A stretch of DNA of 56,498 nt from Desulfobacterales bacterium. GTDB taxonomy: Bacteria > Desulfobacterota > Desulfobacteria > Desulfobacterales > JAHEIW01. Numbering within the stretch: the first letter of the stretch is position 1; each line of letters starts with the position of its first letter. The notes beneath the pieces were generated by a model. The model did not search any database and was not told where the DNA came from. It was given only the letters and a program-made list of their open reading frames with translations. Where the stretch lies: assembly GCA_030066985.1 (NCBI GenBank), contig JASJAN010000057.1:1-56498 (forward strand). The letters run 5' to 3'. The translations under genes were made by a program, and so were the position numbers. Of the stretch, positions 1 through 8,448 are shown one piece after another.

Positions 1-12
1 CGCCAAAAAAAA

Positions 13-87
13 TGGAGCGGGAAACGGGATTTGAACCCGCGACTTCGACCTTGGCAAGGTCGCACTCTACCACTGAGTTATTCCCGC
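13..87 (-). tRNA. tRNA-Gly (anticodon GCC)
   Basis: Read on the minus strand, the 75-nt segment folds as a cloverleaf. The acceptor arm GCGGGAA pairs with TTCCCGC, followed by a T discriminator and an encoded CCA end at 13-16. The anticodon stem GACCT/AGGTC encloses a loop with GCC, which reads glycine GGC codons. The T-arm contains GGTTCAAATCC. It lies upstream of pgsA in the same direction. Confidence 0.97.
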
Positions 88-139
88 TCTTGTAAACGTT
101 ATTTCTTAGCCAGTTAACAAGCTTTTGTCAATAAAAAGT

Positions 140-697
140 TCAACTTTCCAGAAGACTTCTGGAGCGAATAAAATAATCAGCACCCGACCAGATCGTGAAC
201 ACCAGTGCTCCCCATAAAAACAAATGGCCAATGGCCTGCACATTGAGCCCCAGAAATGGAAAGTGGATCATCAGAGGAATAATCGCAGCGATCTGAAAGC
301 CGGTTTTAAATTTACCCAAATTAGATGCGGATAGATCCTCGCCCTTTTCGGCAATAATGTTGCGCAAACCGGTAACGGCCAATTCGCGGCCGATAATAAT
401 ACAAGCCATCCAGGCCGGTACCCAATCCAAAGCGGCCAGCATAATAAAAGACGATGAAACCAGCAGTTTGTCGGCAACCGGGTCCATCACCTTGCCGAGT
501 GTGGTGACCATGTTTCTTTTGCGAGCATAAAAACCATCTAAATAATCGGTAATGGCGGCGGCGCTGAACACCAAAGCCGCCATAAAAACGCTGAATCGGT
601 TAGGAAAGAGCATCAAAATAATAATAATCGGCACGGCTGCGATTCTAAACAGCGTTAACAGATTAGGTCCTCGGATTAAGTTTTGGAAGGTGGCCAT
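140..697 (-). CDS. pgsA: CDP-diacylglycerol--glycerol-3-phosphate 3-phosphatidyltransferase
   Basis: This 185-residue integral membrane enzyme makes phosphatidylglycerol phosphate from CDP-diacylglycerol and glycerol 3-phosphate, the committed step to phosphatidylglycerol and cardiolipin. The CDP-alcohol phosphatidyltransferase signature is intact at about residues 51-78 (TDYLDGFYARKRN, then GKVMDPVADK), giving the D-x2-DG-x2-AR-x8-G-x3-D-x3-D pattern. Several hydrophobic helices flank it, starting with LLTLFRIAAVPIIIILML near the N-terminus. Length is normal for the family. It is followed downstream by tRNA-Gly and preceded by the small TRASH-like gene, all on the minus strand with short gaps, so co-transcription with folK is likely. 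Confidence 0.95.
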   Translation of the reverse strand: MATFQNLIRGPNLLTLFRIAAVPIIIILMLFPNRFSVFMAALVFSAAAITDYLDGFYARKRNMVTTLGKVMDPVADKLLVSSSFIMLAALDWVPAWMACIIIGRELAVTGLRNIIAEKGEDLSASNLGKFKTGFQIAAIIPLMIHFPFLGLNVQAIGHLFLWGALVFTIWSGADYFIRSRSLLES

Positions 698-715
698 AAA
701 ATTCTCAATTGCATC

Positions 716-982
716 TTAGGTTTCTTTTGAATGCTGGGCAATGTATTGGTCCCGACAGGACGTGCTGCAGAAATAAATATCATGTCCATTGAATTTCAGA
801 TGGATGGCATTGCGCCGTGGAAAATAAGCGTCACAAAACGGATCTTTGATCATGACATCATCAATCTGCCTGCCAGCGGGATCGGAAACCTTTTCCTTCG
901 GCCGGGTGTCGGGAAACATCCAAGTTCGCACTGAGCGGTACAGCAAATAGCCCACAACGAAAAGTATTAAAAATTTGATCAT
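716..982 (-). CDS. small membrane-anchored TRASH/YHS-like protein
   Basis: An 88-residue protein with one N-terminal membrane helix (about residues 3-22, MIKFLILFVVGYLLYRSV). It is followed by a soluble domain with three cysteines: DPFCDAYF near residue 49 and YFCSTSC near residue 75. The F-C-x2-x-C plus upstream cysteine pattern resembles treble-clef TRASH/YHS domains that bind metals, but this is read from the motif only. Its ATG overlaps the folK stop as ATGA (979-982), which implies translational coupling. The function is unknown; metal sensing or delivery at the membrane is an inference. Confidence 0.75.
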   Translation of the reverse strand: MIKFLILFVVGYLLYRSVRTWMFPDTRPKEKVSDPAGRQIDDVMIKDPFCDAYFPRRNAIHLKFNGHDIYFCSTSCRDQYIAQHSKET

Positions 983-1476
983 TGATATTCAATCACCTTT
1001 TGCTCATCCTCCCCCAGCTGATCCAACAATGATTGCATGCTCTGGTGCAAGACCGGATGAAGGATAGTTGGGTCTATATCACAAATTGGCTTTAAGACAA
1101 AACGCCTTTGATGCATCCGCGGGTGCGGCACGATCAGATGCTCGGATTCAATGATGCGATCATCATACAAAAGGATATCCAAATCCAGAACCCGAGGGCC
1201 AAAGCGAATCACGTCGCGCTTGCGGCCGGCTGCTCGCTGCACCTTTTCAATTTGATCGAGCAGTTCAAATGGATCCAGTGCGGTCTCAAGCTTAACCACC
1301 ATATTGATAAACCAGTCTTGGTTTTTATAATCCACCGGTTCGGTTGTATAAACACGTGATTGCGCAATAGCACGAGATTTGGCACCACGGGTGAGCGTCG
1401 TAATTCCCTGTCGGCAATTCTGCAGCCGGTCTCCCATATTGGAGCCCACCGATATATATACAATGTGTATCGCCAT
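979..1476 (-). CDS. folK: 2-amino-4-hydroxy-6-hydroxymethyldihydropteridine diphosphokinase
   Basis: This 165-residue pyrophosphokinase transfers diphosphate from ATP to 6-hydroxymethyl-7,8-dihydropterin, the step before dihydropteroate synthase in folate synthesis. The N-terminus has the family signature YISVGSNMGDR. The active-site region contains RFGPRVLDLDILLYDD (the conserved R-x3-LDLDIL block), followed by VPHPRMHQRRFVL. Length is typical of a single-domain HPPK. No folP or folB is adjacent. The stop overlaps the start of the next small membrane protein by 4 nt. Confidence 0.95.
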   Translation of the reverse strand: MAIHIVYISVGSNMGDRLQNCRQGITTLTRGAKSRAIAQSRVYTTEPVDYKNQDWFINMVVKLETALDPFELLDQIEKVQRAAGRKRDVIRFGPRVLDLDILLYDDRIIESEHLIVPHPRMHQRRFVLKPICDIDPTILHPVLHQSMQSLLDQLGEDEQKVIEYQ

Positions 1477-1581
1477 TGGGATAAGCCTAAACCTTACACC
1501 AAGCCACTAAAACGTAAAGAAAATATCAAGAATAGGCTGTTTCTAAAACTTGGCGGCTTTGCGTAAGACAAATCGGTGATT

Positions 1582-2406
1582 CTATCTCCAGGCATCCGGC
1601 TGAAGCTCACCCGTATAGATGAGGCGCGCATCGCCCTCCATGTAAATATGCTGATACTGGCCGTCGGCAACATCAAAATAAATGGTCAGCCGCGAAGCGC
1701 TGCGGGTTTCTACTTCCACCGGTGGTTGCAGGTTAAAGCGGCTTGCTGAAATAATGGCACTGGCAATTGCACCGGTGCCGCAAGCCAGGGTTTCGTCTTC
1801 CACTCCCCTTTCATAGGTCCGGATTTTAATGGCGTTACCTTGACGGTGTTCGACAAAATTAGCGTTCGTCCCGGCCGGTGCAAAGGTATGGTGGTGGCGA
1901 ATTTCACGCCCCAGCGCAACCACATCCAGATCATCAACTTGCTCTACAAAAGCCACCGCATGCGGCACACCGGTATTGATACTGCTGATCTCCAAAGAAA
2001 TATTCGACAACTTCAGCGCATAGTCCAGTTTAAGGTTCGAAGGATCCGGCATCTGCACTTTAACACGCTCCTTATCGATCTGGGCGCTCACCAAACCGGC
2101 ATCGGTTTCAAACGTCAACGTGGATCCGGCAATACCGGTAATATGGGCAAATCTGGCGGCGCAGCGCGCGCCGTTGCCACACATTTCAGCTCTGCTGCCA
2201 TCGGAATTAAAAAACCGCCAGCGAAAATCATGCCGCTCTGAGGTTTCAATTAGAATGAGCCCATCAGCCCCGGCCGACATTTTGCGCCGGCAAACCTCGC
2301 TGATAAAGCCGGTTAAATCATCGTCATTGATTTTGTGGTCGCGGTTGTCGATGATAATAAAATCATTGCCGGCCCCACTCATCTTGTAAAATGGGATTGG
2401 GTTCAT
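1582..2406 (-). CDS. dapF: diaminopimelate epimerase
   Basis: A 274-residue enzyme that interconverts LL- and meso-diaminopimelate without a cofactor, supplying peptidoglycan cross-links and the substrate of LysA. Both catalytic cysteines are present, in EMCGNGARC and in LACGTGA. The start is placed at 2406 (MNPIPFYKMSGAGNDF), because AGGAAGAGG lies just upstream at good spacing and homologues begin here. An in-frame ATG at 2433 would add nine atypical residues. lysA lies upstream on the same strand, separated by a gap filled with short inverted tandem repeats (2473-2610). Confidence 0.96.
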   Translation of the reverse strand: MNPIPFYKMSGAGNDFIIIDNRDHKINDDDLTGFISEVCRRKMSAGADGLILIETSERHDFRWRFFNSDGSRAEMCGNGARCAARFAHITGIAGSTLTFETDAGLVSAQIDKERVKVQMPDPSNLKLDYALKLSNISLEISSINTGVPHAVAFVEQVDDLDVVALGREIRHHHTFAPAGTNANFVEHRQGNAIKIRTYERGVEDETLACGTGAIASAIISASRFNLQPPVEVETRSASRLTIYFDVADGQYQHIYMEGDARLIYTGELQPDAWR

Positions 2407-2472
2407 GCCTCTTCCTATGTTTGTGGTCAACACTCATGTGGTTCATTTTATTTAACAACACGGTTTTCTTTA

Positions 2473-2610
2473 GGTTTCAGGTGTCAGTAAAAACATGATT
2501 GAAATCAGAATATTTTAAAAATTCGTCCGTGATTGCTACTGAATAGTAAAGGCTCAAAGCTGGCCACCGAAGGACTGACACCTGACACCCGACACCCGAC
2601 ACCTGAAACC
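2473..2610. repeat. inverted heptamer tandem repeats between lysA and dapF
   Basis: The right arm (2576-2610) is five tandem heptamers: TGACACC, TGACACC, CGACACC, CGACACC, TGAAACC. The left arm (2473-2488) carries about two copies in the opposite orientation (GGTTTCA GGTGTCA). The arms can pair across about 85 nt of unrelated sequence. There is no T-tract after either arm, so this is not a classical terminator. Similar 7-9 nt arrays recur in other gaps of this window. Confidence 0.8.
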
Positions 2611-2617
2611 ACCGGTA

Positions 2618-3880
2618 CTAGTCATTCAAAAAAGGCGGCAGCGATTCCCCTCGAACGAGATCCTCGTATGTTTCTCTTTGCTTGACGACATGAAACTGGT
2701 CATCTTTGACCATCACTTCCGCAACTCTCGGGCGTGAGCAGTAATTTGAAGACATGACAAAGCCGTAAGCGCCGGCGCTCATAACAGCCAGAAGGTTACC
2801 CCCTTCGACATCGGCCAAACGGCGATCTGCTGCCAGAAAATCACCGCTTTCACAAATCGGCCCGACAACATCGGCGACAGTTGGCGATGCCGCTGTGCGC
2901 ACGACGGGCTTGATTTCATGAAAGGCATTATAGAGTGTCGGACGTAACAAGTCGTTCATACCGGCATCGACAATGATGAATTTTTTGTCCGGGCCGGATT
3001 TTTTATAGAGCGCCCGTGTTACCAGGATACCGGCATTGCCAACCAATACCCTGCCCGGTTCCAAAACGAGCGTAACTGCCGATCCTTCAAGGTGCTTTAA
3101 AAAAGCTTTGGCATATTCAGATAAAGATGGCGGGCTCTCATCGCCATAGGTAATGCCCAGGCCACCCCCCATGTCGATATATCGGATGTCGATGCCCAGT
3201 TCAGATTTGAGGCGCAGCATTAATGCTCTAACGCTTTTAAGCGCATCCTCAAATGGCCCGGCCTCAGTTATCTGCGAGCCGATATGGCAATCGATGCCGA
3301 TGACATCAATATGCTCGAGTTTAGAAGCCAACTGATATCCTTCAATGGCGGCTTCGGTGTTGATGCCAAACTTATTTTTTTTGAGACCTGTCGAAATGTA
3401 AGGGTGGGTTTTGGGATCGACATCCGGATTGACCCGAATGGCAACTTTTGCCTGTCGGTTTAATGCGGCGGCCCGCTGGTCAATCTGTTTGAGCTCGTCA
3501 ATTGATTCCAAGTTGAACATTAAGATGCCCGCTTTAAGGGCATCGTCAATTTCATCTATGCGTTTGCCAACACCGGAATAGACAATCCGCTCCGGCGCAA
3601 ACCCCGCCTGCAGTCCACGATACAGCTCTCCGCCTGAAACAATGTCAAGACCACATCCACCGGCAGCAAATAGTTTCAATATCGCCAAATTGGTATTGGC
3701 TTTGGCAGAGAAGCAAACCAGATAGTCGATTTTCTCAAAAGCCTCTTTGAAAGCTGTAAGATGGCGAGTCAAGGTTGCATGGCTGTACAAGTAAAACGGT
3801 GTGCCCACTTTGTCAGCAATCCTTTGCACCGGAACATCTTCACAGAACAATTGATTTTCCCGATAGGTAAAGTGATGCAT
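2618..3880 (-). CDS. lysA: diaminopimelate decarboxylase
   Basis: A 420-residue PLP enzyme that decarboxylates meso-diaminopimelate to L-lysine in the cytoplasm. It is a fold-type III (alanine-racemase-like) barrel. The PLP lysine is in CFSAKANTN near residue 59, the phosphate-binding glycine stretch is around DMGGGLGI, and the active-site motif CESGDFLA sits near residue 344. Length is normal. The ATG at 3880 follows AGGAAAC. The stop is TAG, which shows that TAG is an ordinary terminator in this genome. It lies between the lipoprotein gene and dapF. Confidence 0.97.
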   Translation of the reverse strand: MHHFTYRENQLFCEDVPVQRIADKVGTPFYLYSHATLTRHLTAFKEAFEKIDYLVCFSAKANTNLAILKLFAAGGCGLDIVSGGELYRGLQAGFAPERIVYSGVGKRIDEIDDALKAGILMFNLESIDELKQIDQRAAALNRQAKVAIRVNPDVDPKTHPYISTGLKKNKFGINTEAAIEGYQLASKLEHIDVIGIDCHIGSQITEAGPFEDALKSVRALMLRLKSELGIDIRYIDMGGGLGITYGDESPPSLSEYAKAFLKHLEGSAVTLVLEPGRVLVGNAGILVTRALYKKSGPDKKFIIVDAGMNDLLRPTLYNAFHEIKPVVRTAASPTVADVVGPICESGDFLAADRRLADVEGGNLLAVMSAGAYGFVMSSNYCSRPRVAEVMVKDDQFHVVKQRETYEDLVRGESLPPFLND

Positions 3881-3907
3881 GCTGTTTCCTAGTAAACGCA
3901 GCTTGAT

Positions 3908-3989
3908 ATTCGTTATGTGTTGATCGACCGATGTTGGATTGCGAAAAATTTAGTTTTTCAACACCCATAACTCATAACAGATAACGAAT
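3908..3989. repeat. inverted heptamer repeats upstream of lysA
   Basis: The right side (3966-3989) reads as heptamers CATAACT, CATAACA, GATAACG, then AAT. The left side (3908-3924) reads ATT CGTTATG TGTTGAT, so ATTCGTTAT pairs with ATAACGAAT across about 60 nt. The gap separates the lipoprotein 3' end from the lysA start. It has the same architecture as the elements at 2473-2610 and 14224-14378 but a different unit. Confidence 0.65.
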
Positions 3990-4019
3990 GCCATCTGATT
4001 CAATGACGATTCAATCCGG

Positions 4020-4526
4020 TTAATGGTCGAATTTAACGCTATTGGAGGCTTTGCCACTGTATCCGTATTCATCAAAGAGGATGACTTTATAGATGTAGCG
4101 ATAGCCGGAATCGATTATCTCGCTGTACTGAAGCCTCCGAGGGCCTGATTTATCAGACGCCTTCGCATGGACTGGAATCTCAGCCACAATTTCGAAACGA
4201 AGCGGACATTCTTCACAGCCGATTTCCTGGCCGGTTTGGGTGGCACGCAGCACCTTAATTGTCGCCGGCTCAGCAATGTTGCCGCCTGCTGTGCTCGGGA
4301 GCGTCCAACTGAGCTCGACCACATCGTTTTTAAGCGTGTGTCGCAAATCTTGAACCACCGGGGGCAAAGGGCGCTTTGGTGGCCGTGGTGGACCCTTTTT
4401 ACCGCAGCCCTGCCACACACAGCTTAAAACAGCGAGTGCCATAAGCAGACACACCCGAAAGAGGCGATGGGGATAAACACTCGTCTGTATGGGGGCGGAT
4501 CTAAACAATCTTTTTCCGTTAGGCAC
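4020..4526 (-). CDS. predicted lipoprotein of the argH-lysA interval
   Basis: A 168-residue protein with a lipoprotein signal: basic N-terminus, hydrophobic core VCLLMALAVLSCVW, then lipobox QGC at about residue 41. The mature part begins CGKKGPPRPPKRPLPP, a Pro/Lys-rich linker like those of small LptM/LppL-type lipoproteins. It continues as a beta-rich domain with a fibronectin-III look (VQDLRHTLKNDVVELSWTLP, ending YKVILFDEYGYSGKASN). The start overlaps the end of argH by 8 nt. Attachment to a membrane is inferred from the lipobox. The function is unknown; the position between arginine and lysine genes seems conserved-operon-like rather than functional. Confidence 0.8.
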   Translation of the reverse strand: MPNGKRLFRSAPIQTSVYPHRLFRVCLLMALAVLSCVWQGCGKKGPPRPPKRPLPPVVQDLRHTLKNDVVELSWTLPSTAGGNIAEPATIKVLRATQTGQEIGCEECPLRFEIVAEIPVHAKASDKSGPRRLQYSEIIDSGYRYIYKVILFDEYGYSGKASNSVKFDH

Positions 4527-5904
4527 CTTTTTGCAGCTGCTTTTCAGCTGCTTTGACAGCTGCTTTGACGGACCGGGTTGCTGTACCGCCGATCGTGGCC
4601 CGCCGGTCGATCATTTGTTGGGTTTCCAGAAAATCAAATATCTCTGCTTCAATCAGGTCTGAAAATTGCTGCAATTCCGCCAGTGAAAGTGCAAGAATTT
4701 CTTTGCGCTTGTGAATGGCGTAACCGACAATCTGGCCGACACAATGGTGTGCTTTCCGAAAAGGCATGCCTTTGGTGACCAGGTAATCGGCCAAATCGGT
4801 GGCATTGAGATAACCCATTTCAGCCGCCGCTTGCATGCGGCGCTTATTAAATTTGATCTTGGGCAGCAATTGAGCCGTTATGGCGACACAGGCGCTCAGG
4901 GTATCAACAGCATCAAAAAGAAGTGCTTTGTCCTCCTGCATATCGCGATTGTATGACAGTGGCAAAGACTTCATGATGGTTAGCATCGCCATCAAGTTGC
5001 CAAAGACGCTACCGCTTTTGCCTCGGATCAGTTCGGCAACATCGGGGTTTTTTTTCTGCGGCATAATACTGCTGCCGGTGGCAAATGCATCTGGCAGTTC
5101 GATGAAGTCAAATTCAGCTGAGGACCAGAGGATCAGTTCTTCTGAAAGCCGGCTGAGGTGCATCATGCAAATACTGGCCGCAGATAAAAATTCGATCATA
5201 AAATCGCGATCGGCCACTGAATCCATGCTGTTGGCCGAAACTTTTTTAAAACCGAGCAATCCGGCGGTATATTTTCTGTCGATCGGGTGGGAAGTGCCCG
5301 CAAGCGCTGCGCTGCCCAGCGGCATGACATCAATGCGAACCAAACAATCGTTCAGGCGTTCCGTATCTCTTGAAAACATTTCGTAATACGCCAGCAAATG
5401 ATGCGCCAGCAGAACCGGTTGGGCTCGCTGCAGATGGGTGTAACCCGGCAGCACGGTCTCAACATGCCGTTTGGCAACCCGGACCAGCGCTTTGCGCAAG
5501 CGGCCCATCAATCCAATGATCACGGCGACGGCATCTTTTAGATATAGACGAACGTCCAACGCCACCTGATCATTGCGGCTCCTGGCGGTATGCAGTTTCT
5601 GGGCAACAGGGCCTACGATCTCCGCCAACCGCGATTCGATATGCATATGAATGTCTTCCAAAGCCGCTTGATAGTCAAATGCATGCGCTTCAATTTCTTT
5701 TTCGACCTTTTTAAGACCCGCCGTCAATTGTCTGGCTTCTTTAGATGTGATGATGCCAGCCTTTGCCAGCGTTTTACAATGCGCAATACTGCCCTGGATA
5801 TCAAATGCATACAGTCGCCGATCCACATCAATGGAAGAAGTAAAGGTTTCGACAATTTCAGCGGTATTTTCTTTAAACCTTCCGGCCCACAGCTTTTCTG
5901 ACAT
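4519..5904 (-). CDS. argH: argininosuccinate lyase
   Basis: A 461-residue enzyme that splits argininosuccinate to arginine and fumarate, the last arginine-synthesis step. The fumarase/aspartase superfamily signature is clear (GSSIMPQKKNP at about residues 278-288). The substrate-binding stretches SRNDQVALD and TVLPGYTHLQRAQP are also present. Length is normal and the protein begins MSEKLWAGRF as in homologues. No good ribosome site is seen before the ATG. argG lies upstream with a 78-nt gap containing heptamer repeats, and the lipoprotein gene overlaps its 3' end. Confidence 0.97.
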   Translation of the reverse strand: MSEKLWAGRFKENTAEIVETFTSSIDVDRRLYAFDIQGSIAHCKTLAKAGIITSKEARQLTAGLKKVEKEIEAHAFDYQAALEDIHMHIESRLAEIVGPVAQKLHTARSRNDQVALDVRLYLKDAVAVIIGLMGRLRKALVRVAKRHVETVLPGYTHLQRAQPVLLAHHLLAYYEMFSRDTERLNDCLVRIDVMPLGSAALAGTSHPIDRKYTAGLLGFKKVSANSMDSVADRDFMIEFLSAASICMMHLSRLSEELILWSSAEFDFIELPDAFATGSSIMPQKKNPDVAELIRGKSGSVFGNLMAMLTIMKSLPLSYNRDMQEDKALLFDAVDTLSACVAITAQLLPKIKFNKRRMQAAAEMGYLNATDLADYLVTKGMPFRKAHHCVGQIVGYAIHKRKEILALSLAELQQFSDLIEAEIFDFLETQQMIDRRATIGGTATRSVKAAVKAAEKQLQKGA

Positions 5905-5906
5905 GG

Positions 5907-5948
5907 CAATAACGATATTGGTTAATAGTTGTTGGTTATTGGTTATTA
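5907..5948. repeat. GTTATTR heptamer array between argG and argH
   Basis: Four tandem heptamers GTTAATA, GTTGTTG, GTTATTG, GTTATTA occupy 5921-5948. One copy in the opposite orientation (CAATAAC) lies at 5907-5913, immediately before the argH start. It is a short member of the intergenic repeat class seen across this window. Confidence 0.65.
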
Positions 5949-5982
5949 GGATCGGGCACTTATTCTGTCCGATTCGATAATT

Positions 5983-7185
5983 TTATTTTTCGATCAGTTT
6001 TTGAATTCTTAATCTCAGCGCGTTTAAGCGAATAAAGCCCTCGGCATCTTTCTGGTTATAGACCTGATCGTCTTCAAAGGTAGCAAAGTCTTCCCGATAA
6101 AGGGATCGATCTGACTTGCGGCCCAGAACCCGGCAGTTGCCCTTATACAATTCAAGACGTACGGTTCCGGATACATTTTGCTGGGTCATGTCAATCATGT
6201 TTTGCAACACTTTCATCTCAGGCGCAAACCAGAAACCATTGTAAATCAGCTGCGCGTATTTGGGGATTAGCGAATCCCGCAGATGAACAACCTCACGATC
6301 CAGTGTAATGGATTCCATTGCCATGTGGGCAGCACGCAAAATCGTACCGCCAGGCGTCTCATAAACGCCGCGGGATTTCATGCCCACGTAACGATTCTCA
6401 ACCAGATCCACCCGCCCGATACCGTGTTGACCGCCACAAGAATTCAAGGCCTTAAGCATTTCCGCCGCAGTTAGCTTTTTACCGTTTAGCTCAACCGGAT
6501 TGCCCTTTTGAAATGTCAACTCGATGACTTCGGCTTTGTCCGGTGCCTGTTTGGGTGAAACCGTCAGCGTAAAAATGTCTTCGGGCGCCTCAGCCCAGGG
6601 GTCTTCAAGTATACCGCCTTCATAACTGATATGCAGCAAATTGGAATCCGTGCTATAGGGTTTATCATGGGTGGCCTGAACTGCGATACCATGTCGAGCG
6701 GCAAACTCCATTAAAGCGGTGCGTGAATTCAGGTCCCACTCCCGCCAGGGTGCAATAATACGGATACCCGGATCATGGGAAAGATAACCCAGCTCGAATC
6801 GAACTTGATCATTACCTTTACCGGTGGCACCGTGACTGACGGCCTCAGCTTTTTCAAGATGCGCAATCTCAATCTGGCGCTTGGCAATCAGCGGCCTGGC
6901 CAAAGAGGTTCCCAGCAGATACTGGCCCTCGTAAATGGCATTGGCACGAAAAGCCGGAAATACATATTCGCTGACAAATTCTTCCGTCAGATCTTCAATA
7001 TATGCCTTGGTCGCACCGGTATTGTACGCATTTTCCCTGATTTCTTCCAGATCGTCTTCCTGACCGATAGCCGCAGAAAATGTCACCACCTCACAGTGAT
7101 AGGTTTCAATCAGCCACTTTAAAATGACCGAAGTATCCAGCCCTCCGGAATAGGCCAGAACCACTTTGTTGATTTGATCCGTCAA
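5983..7185 (-). CDS. argG: argininosuccinate synthase
   Basis: A 400-residue ATP-dependent ligase that joins citrulline and aspartate. The PP-loop ATP motif [13 protein letters not shown] is at the N-terminus, and [14 protein letters not shown] and [10 protein letters not shown] are the conserved citrulline/aspartate-binding blocks. A TTG at 7185 is chosen as start because GGAGG lies 8 nt upstream. The in-frame GTG at 7194 falls inside the Shine-Dalgarno itself and would leave no spacing. argF lies upstream, with nonamer repeats in the gap. Confidence 0.95.
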   Translation of the reverse strand: MTDQINKVVLAYSGGLDTSVILKWLIETYHCEVVTFSAAIGQEDDLEEIRENAYNTGATKAYIEDLTEEFVSEYVFPAFRANAIYEGQYLLGTSLARPLIAKRQIEIAHLEKAEAVSHGATGKGNDQVRFELGYLSHDPGIRIIAPWREWDLNSRTALMEFAARHGIAVQATHDKPYSTDSNLLHISYEGGILEDPWAEAPEDIFTLTVSPKQAPDKAEVIELTFQKGNPVELNGKKLTAAEMLKALNSCGGQHGIGRVDLVENRYVGMKSRGVYETPGGTILRAAHMAMESITLDREVVHLRDSLIPKYAQLIYNGFWFAPEMKVLQNMIDMTQQNVSGTVRLELYKGNCRVLGRKSDRSLYREDFATFEDDQVYNQKDAEGFIRLNALRLRIQKLIEK

Positions 7186-7203
7186 AATAGTCACCTCCGC
7201 TTC

Positions 7204-7310
7204 CGGTTATCCCGTTTAGCCGGTTGAACCAGTTGAGCCGGTTTAATTTAAAAATGAATTCTTTTTTTCTTTACGGGCAGACCGGCTAACGGGCCTACGG
7301 GCTCAACCCG
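7204..7310. repeat. nonamer repeats (GTTNANCC type) in inverted orientation between argF and argG
   Basis: The left arm (7204-7243) has units CGGTTATCC, CGTTTAGCC, GGTTGAACC, AGTTGAGCC, GGTTTAA. The right arm (about 7275-7310) carries degenerate 8-9 nt copies in the opposite orientation (ending GGGCTCAACCCG). The same nonamer family appears at 30473-30517, 23 kb away. Confidence 0.75.
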
Positions 7311-7376
7311 ATTAACATGCGCTGTATGAATTTACAACCATCGAAAGAATAAGCGTTGCTTTTCTTTAGATAAATT

Positions 7377-8291
7377 CTATTGACTTATTAAGATATCTAG
7401 GATCGCTTTGTGCATATGAAGCTTGTTCTCGGATTGGTCCCAAACAACAGACTGAGGGCCTTCCAAAACTTCTTCGCTAATTTCTTCTTCGCGATGGGCC
7501 GGTAGGCAATGCAGCACAATCGCATCTTCGGCTGCTTTTTTCATAAGTGCTGCATTGACCTGAAATGGCGCAAAGATCTTCTTGCGGGATTGCTGCTCAT
7601 CCTCCTGCCCCATACTGGCCCAGACATCCGTGTTGACCACATCCGCATCTTTGATGGCAGCGACAGGGTCGGAGCCGAGTGTTATGCGCGCTGCTGGTTT
7701 CTTTTTGGCCCTGTCGACAATCTGTTTTTCCGGAAAATAATCCGGCGGACAAGCCAAAGACAGCTCAAAACCCAAAACGGCAGCGGCATTGATCCAAGAT
7801 TGCGCCATATTGTTACCATCGCCGATCCAGGCAATCTTTAAATTATCAACAGACCCCTTATGCTCAATAACGGTTAGCAAATCACTCAGAACCTGGCAGG
7901 GATGATAGGCATCGGTTAGCGCATTGATCACCGGTATGGTCGAAAATTGCGCGAATTCTTCGATCGTTGTTTGAGAAAAGGTGCGAATGGCCAAAGCATC
8001 CAGATAACGTGAAAGCACCCTGGCGGTATCTTTTATAGGCTCAGCCCGCGACATTTGGGTATCTTTGGAACTGATAAATAACGGTGAGCCGCCCAATTGC
8101 ACCATCGCCGTTTCAAATGAAACCCGGGTGCGGGTCGATGGTTTATCAAACAGAAGCCCGAGGCTTTTGCCGGCATGCAATGCTTGAGCGGTGCCTTTCT
8201 GCTGTCTTTCCTTGAGCTCAACCGCCCTTTTGAAAAAGGCCTCAAATTCGTCCTTGGCCATATCGGCCAGTGTCAGCAGATGTTTGGTCAT
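7377..8291 (-). CDS. argF: ornithine carbamoyltransferase
   Basis: A 304-residue transferase that makes citrulline from ornithine and carbamoyl phosphate. The carbamoyl-phosphate motif STRTR (DKPSTRTRVSFE, about residues 50-61), the HPCQ motif, and the ornithine/catalytic loop HCLPAHREEEI are all intact, as expected of an active OTCase. Length is normal. GGAGG precedes the ATG at 8291. It sits in the arginine gene series between argD and argG. Confidence 0.97.
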   Translation of the reverse strand: MTKHLLTLADMAKDEFEAFFKRAVELKERQQKGTAQALHAGKSLGLLFDKPSTRTRVSFETAMVQLGGSPLFISSKDTQMSRAEPIKDTARVLSRYLDALAIRTFSQTTIEEFAQFSTIPVINALTDAYHPCQVLSDLLTVIEHKGSVDNLKIAWIGDGNNMAQSWINAAAVLGFELSLACPPDYFPEKQIVDRAKKKPAARITLGSDPVAAIKDADVVNTDVWASMGQEDEQQSRKKIFAPFQVNAALMKKAAEDAIVLHCLPAHREEEISEEVLEGPQSVVWDQSENKLHMHKAILDILISQ

Positions 8292-8448
8292 CCCTATACC
8301 TCCATCTTATCCCATAGCTGAAAGTGCATGAAAATAGATGAGAATCATCTAACGAAATATATACAGTAGGCATGTGCAAATGCATCATTTATTTTATATT
8401 TGTGCCAAATTAATTCGAATGCTGAACATTTTTAATTCTTATCTCTCC

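Noticed and set aside
3881-4019. lysine riboswitch before lysA
   Set aside because: The leader is only about 140 nt and lacks the multi-helix L-box pattern; it holds heptamer repeats instead.
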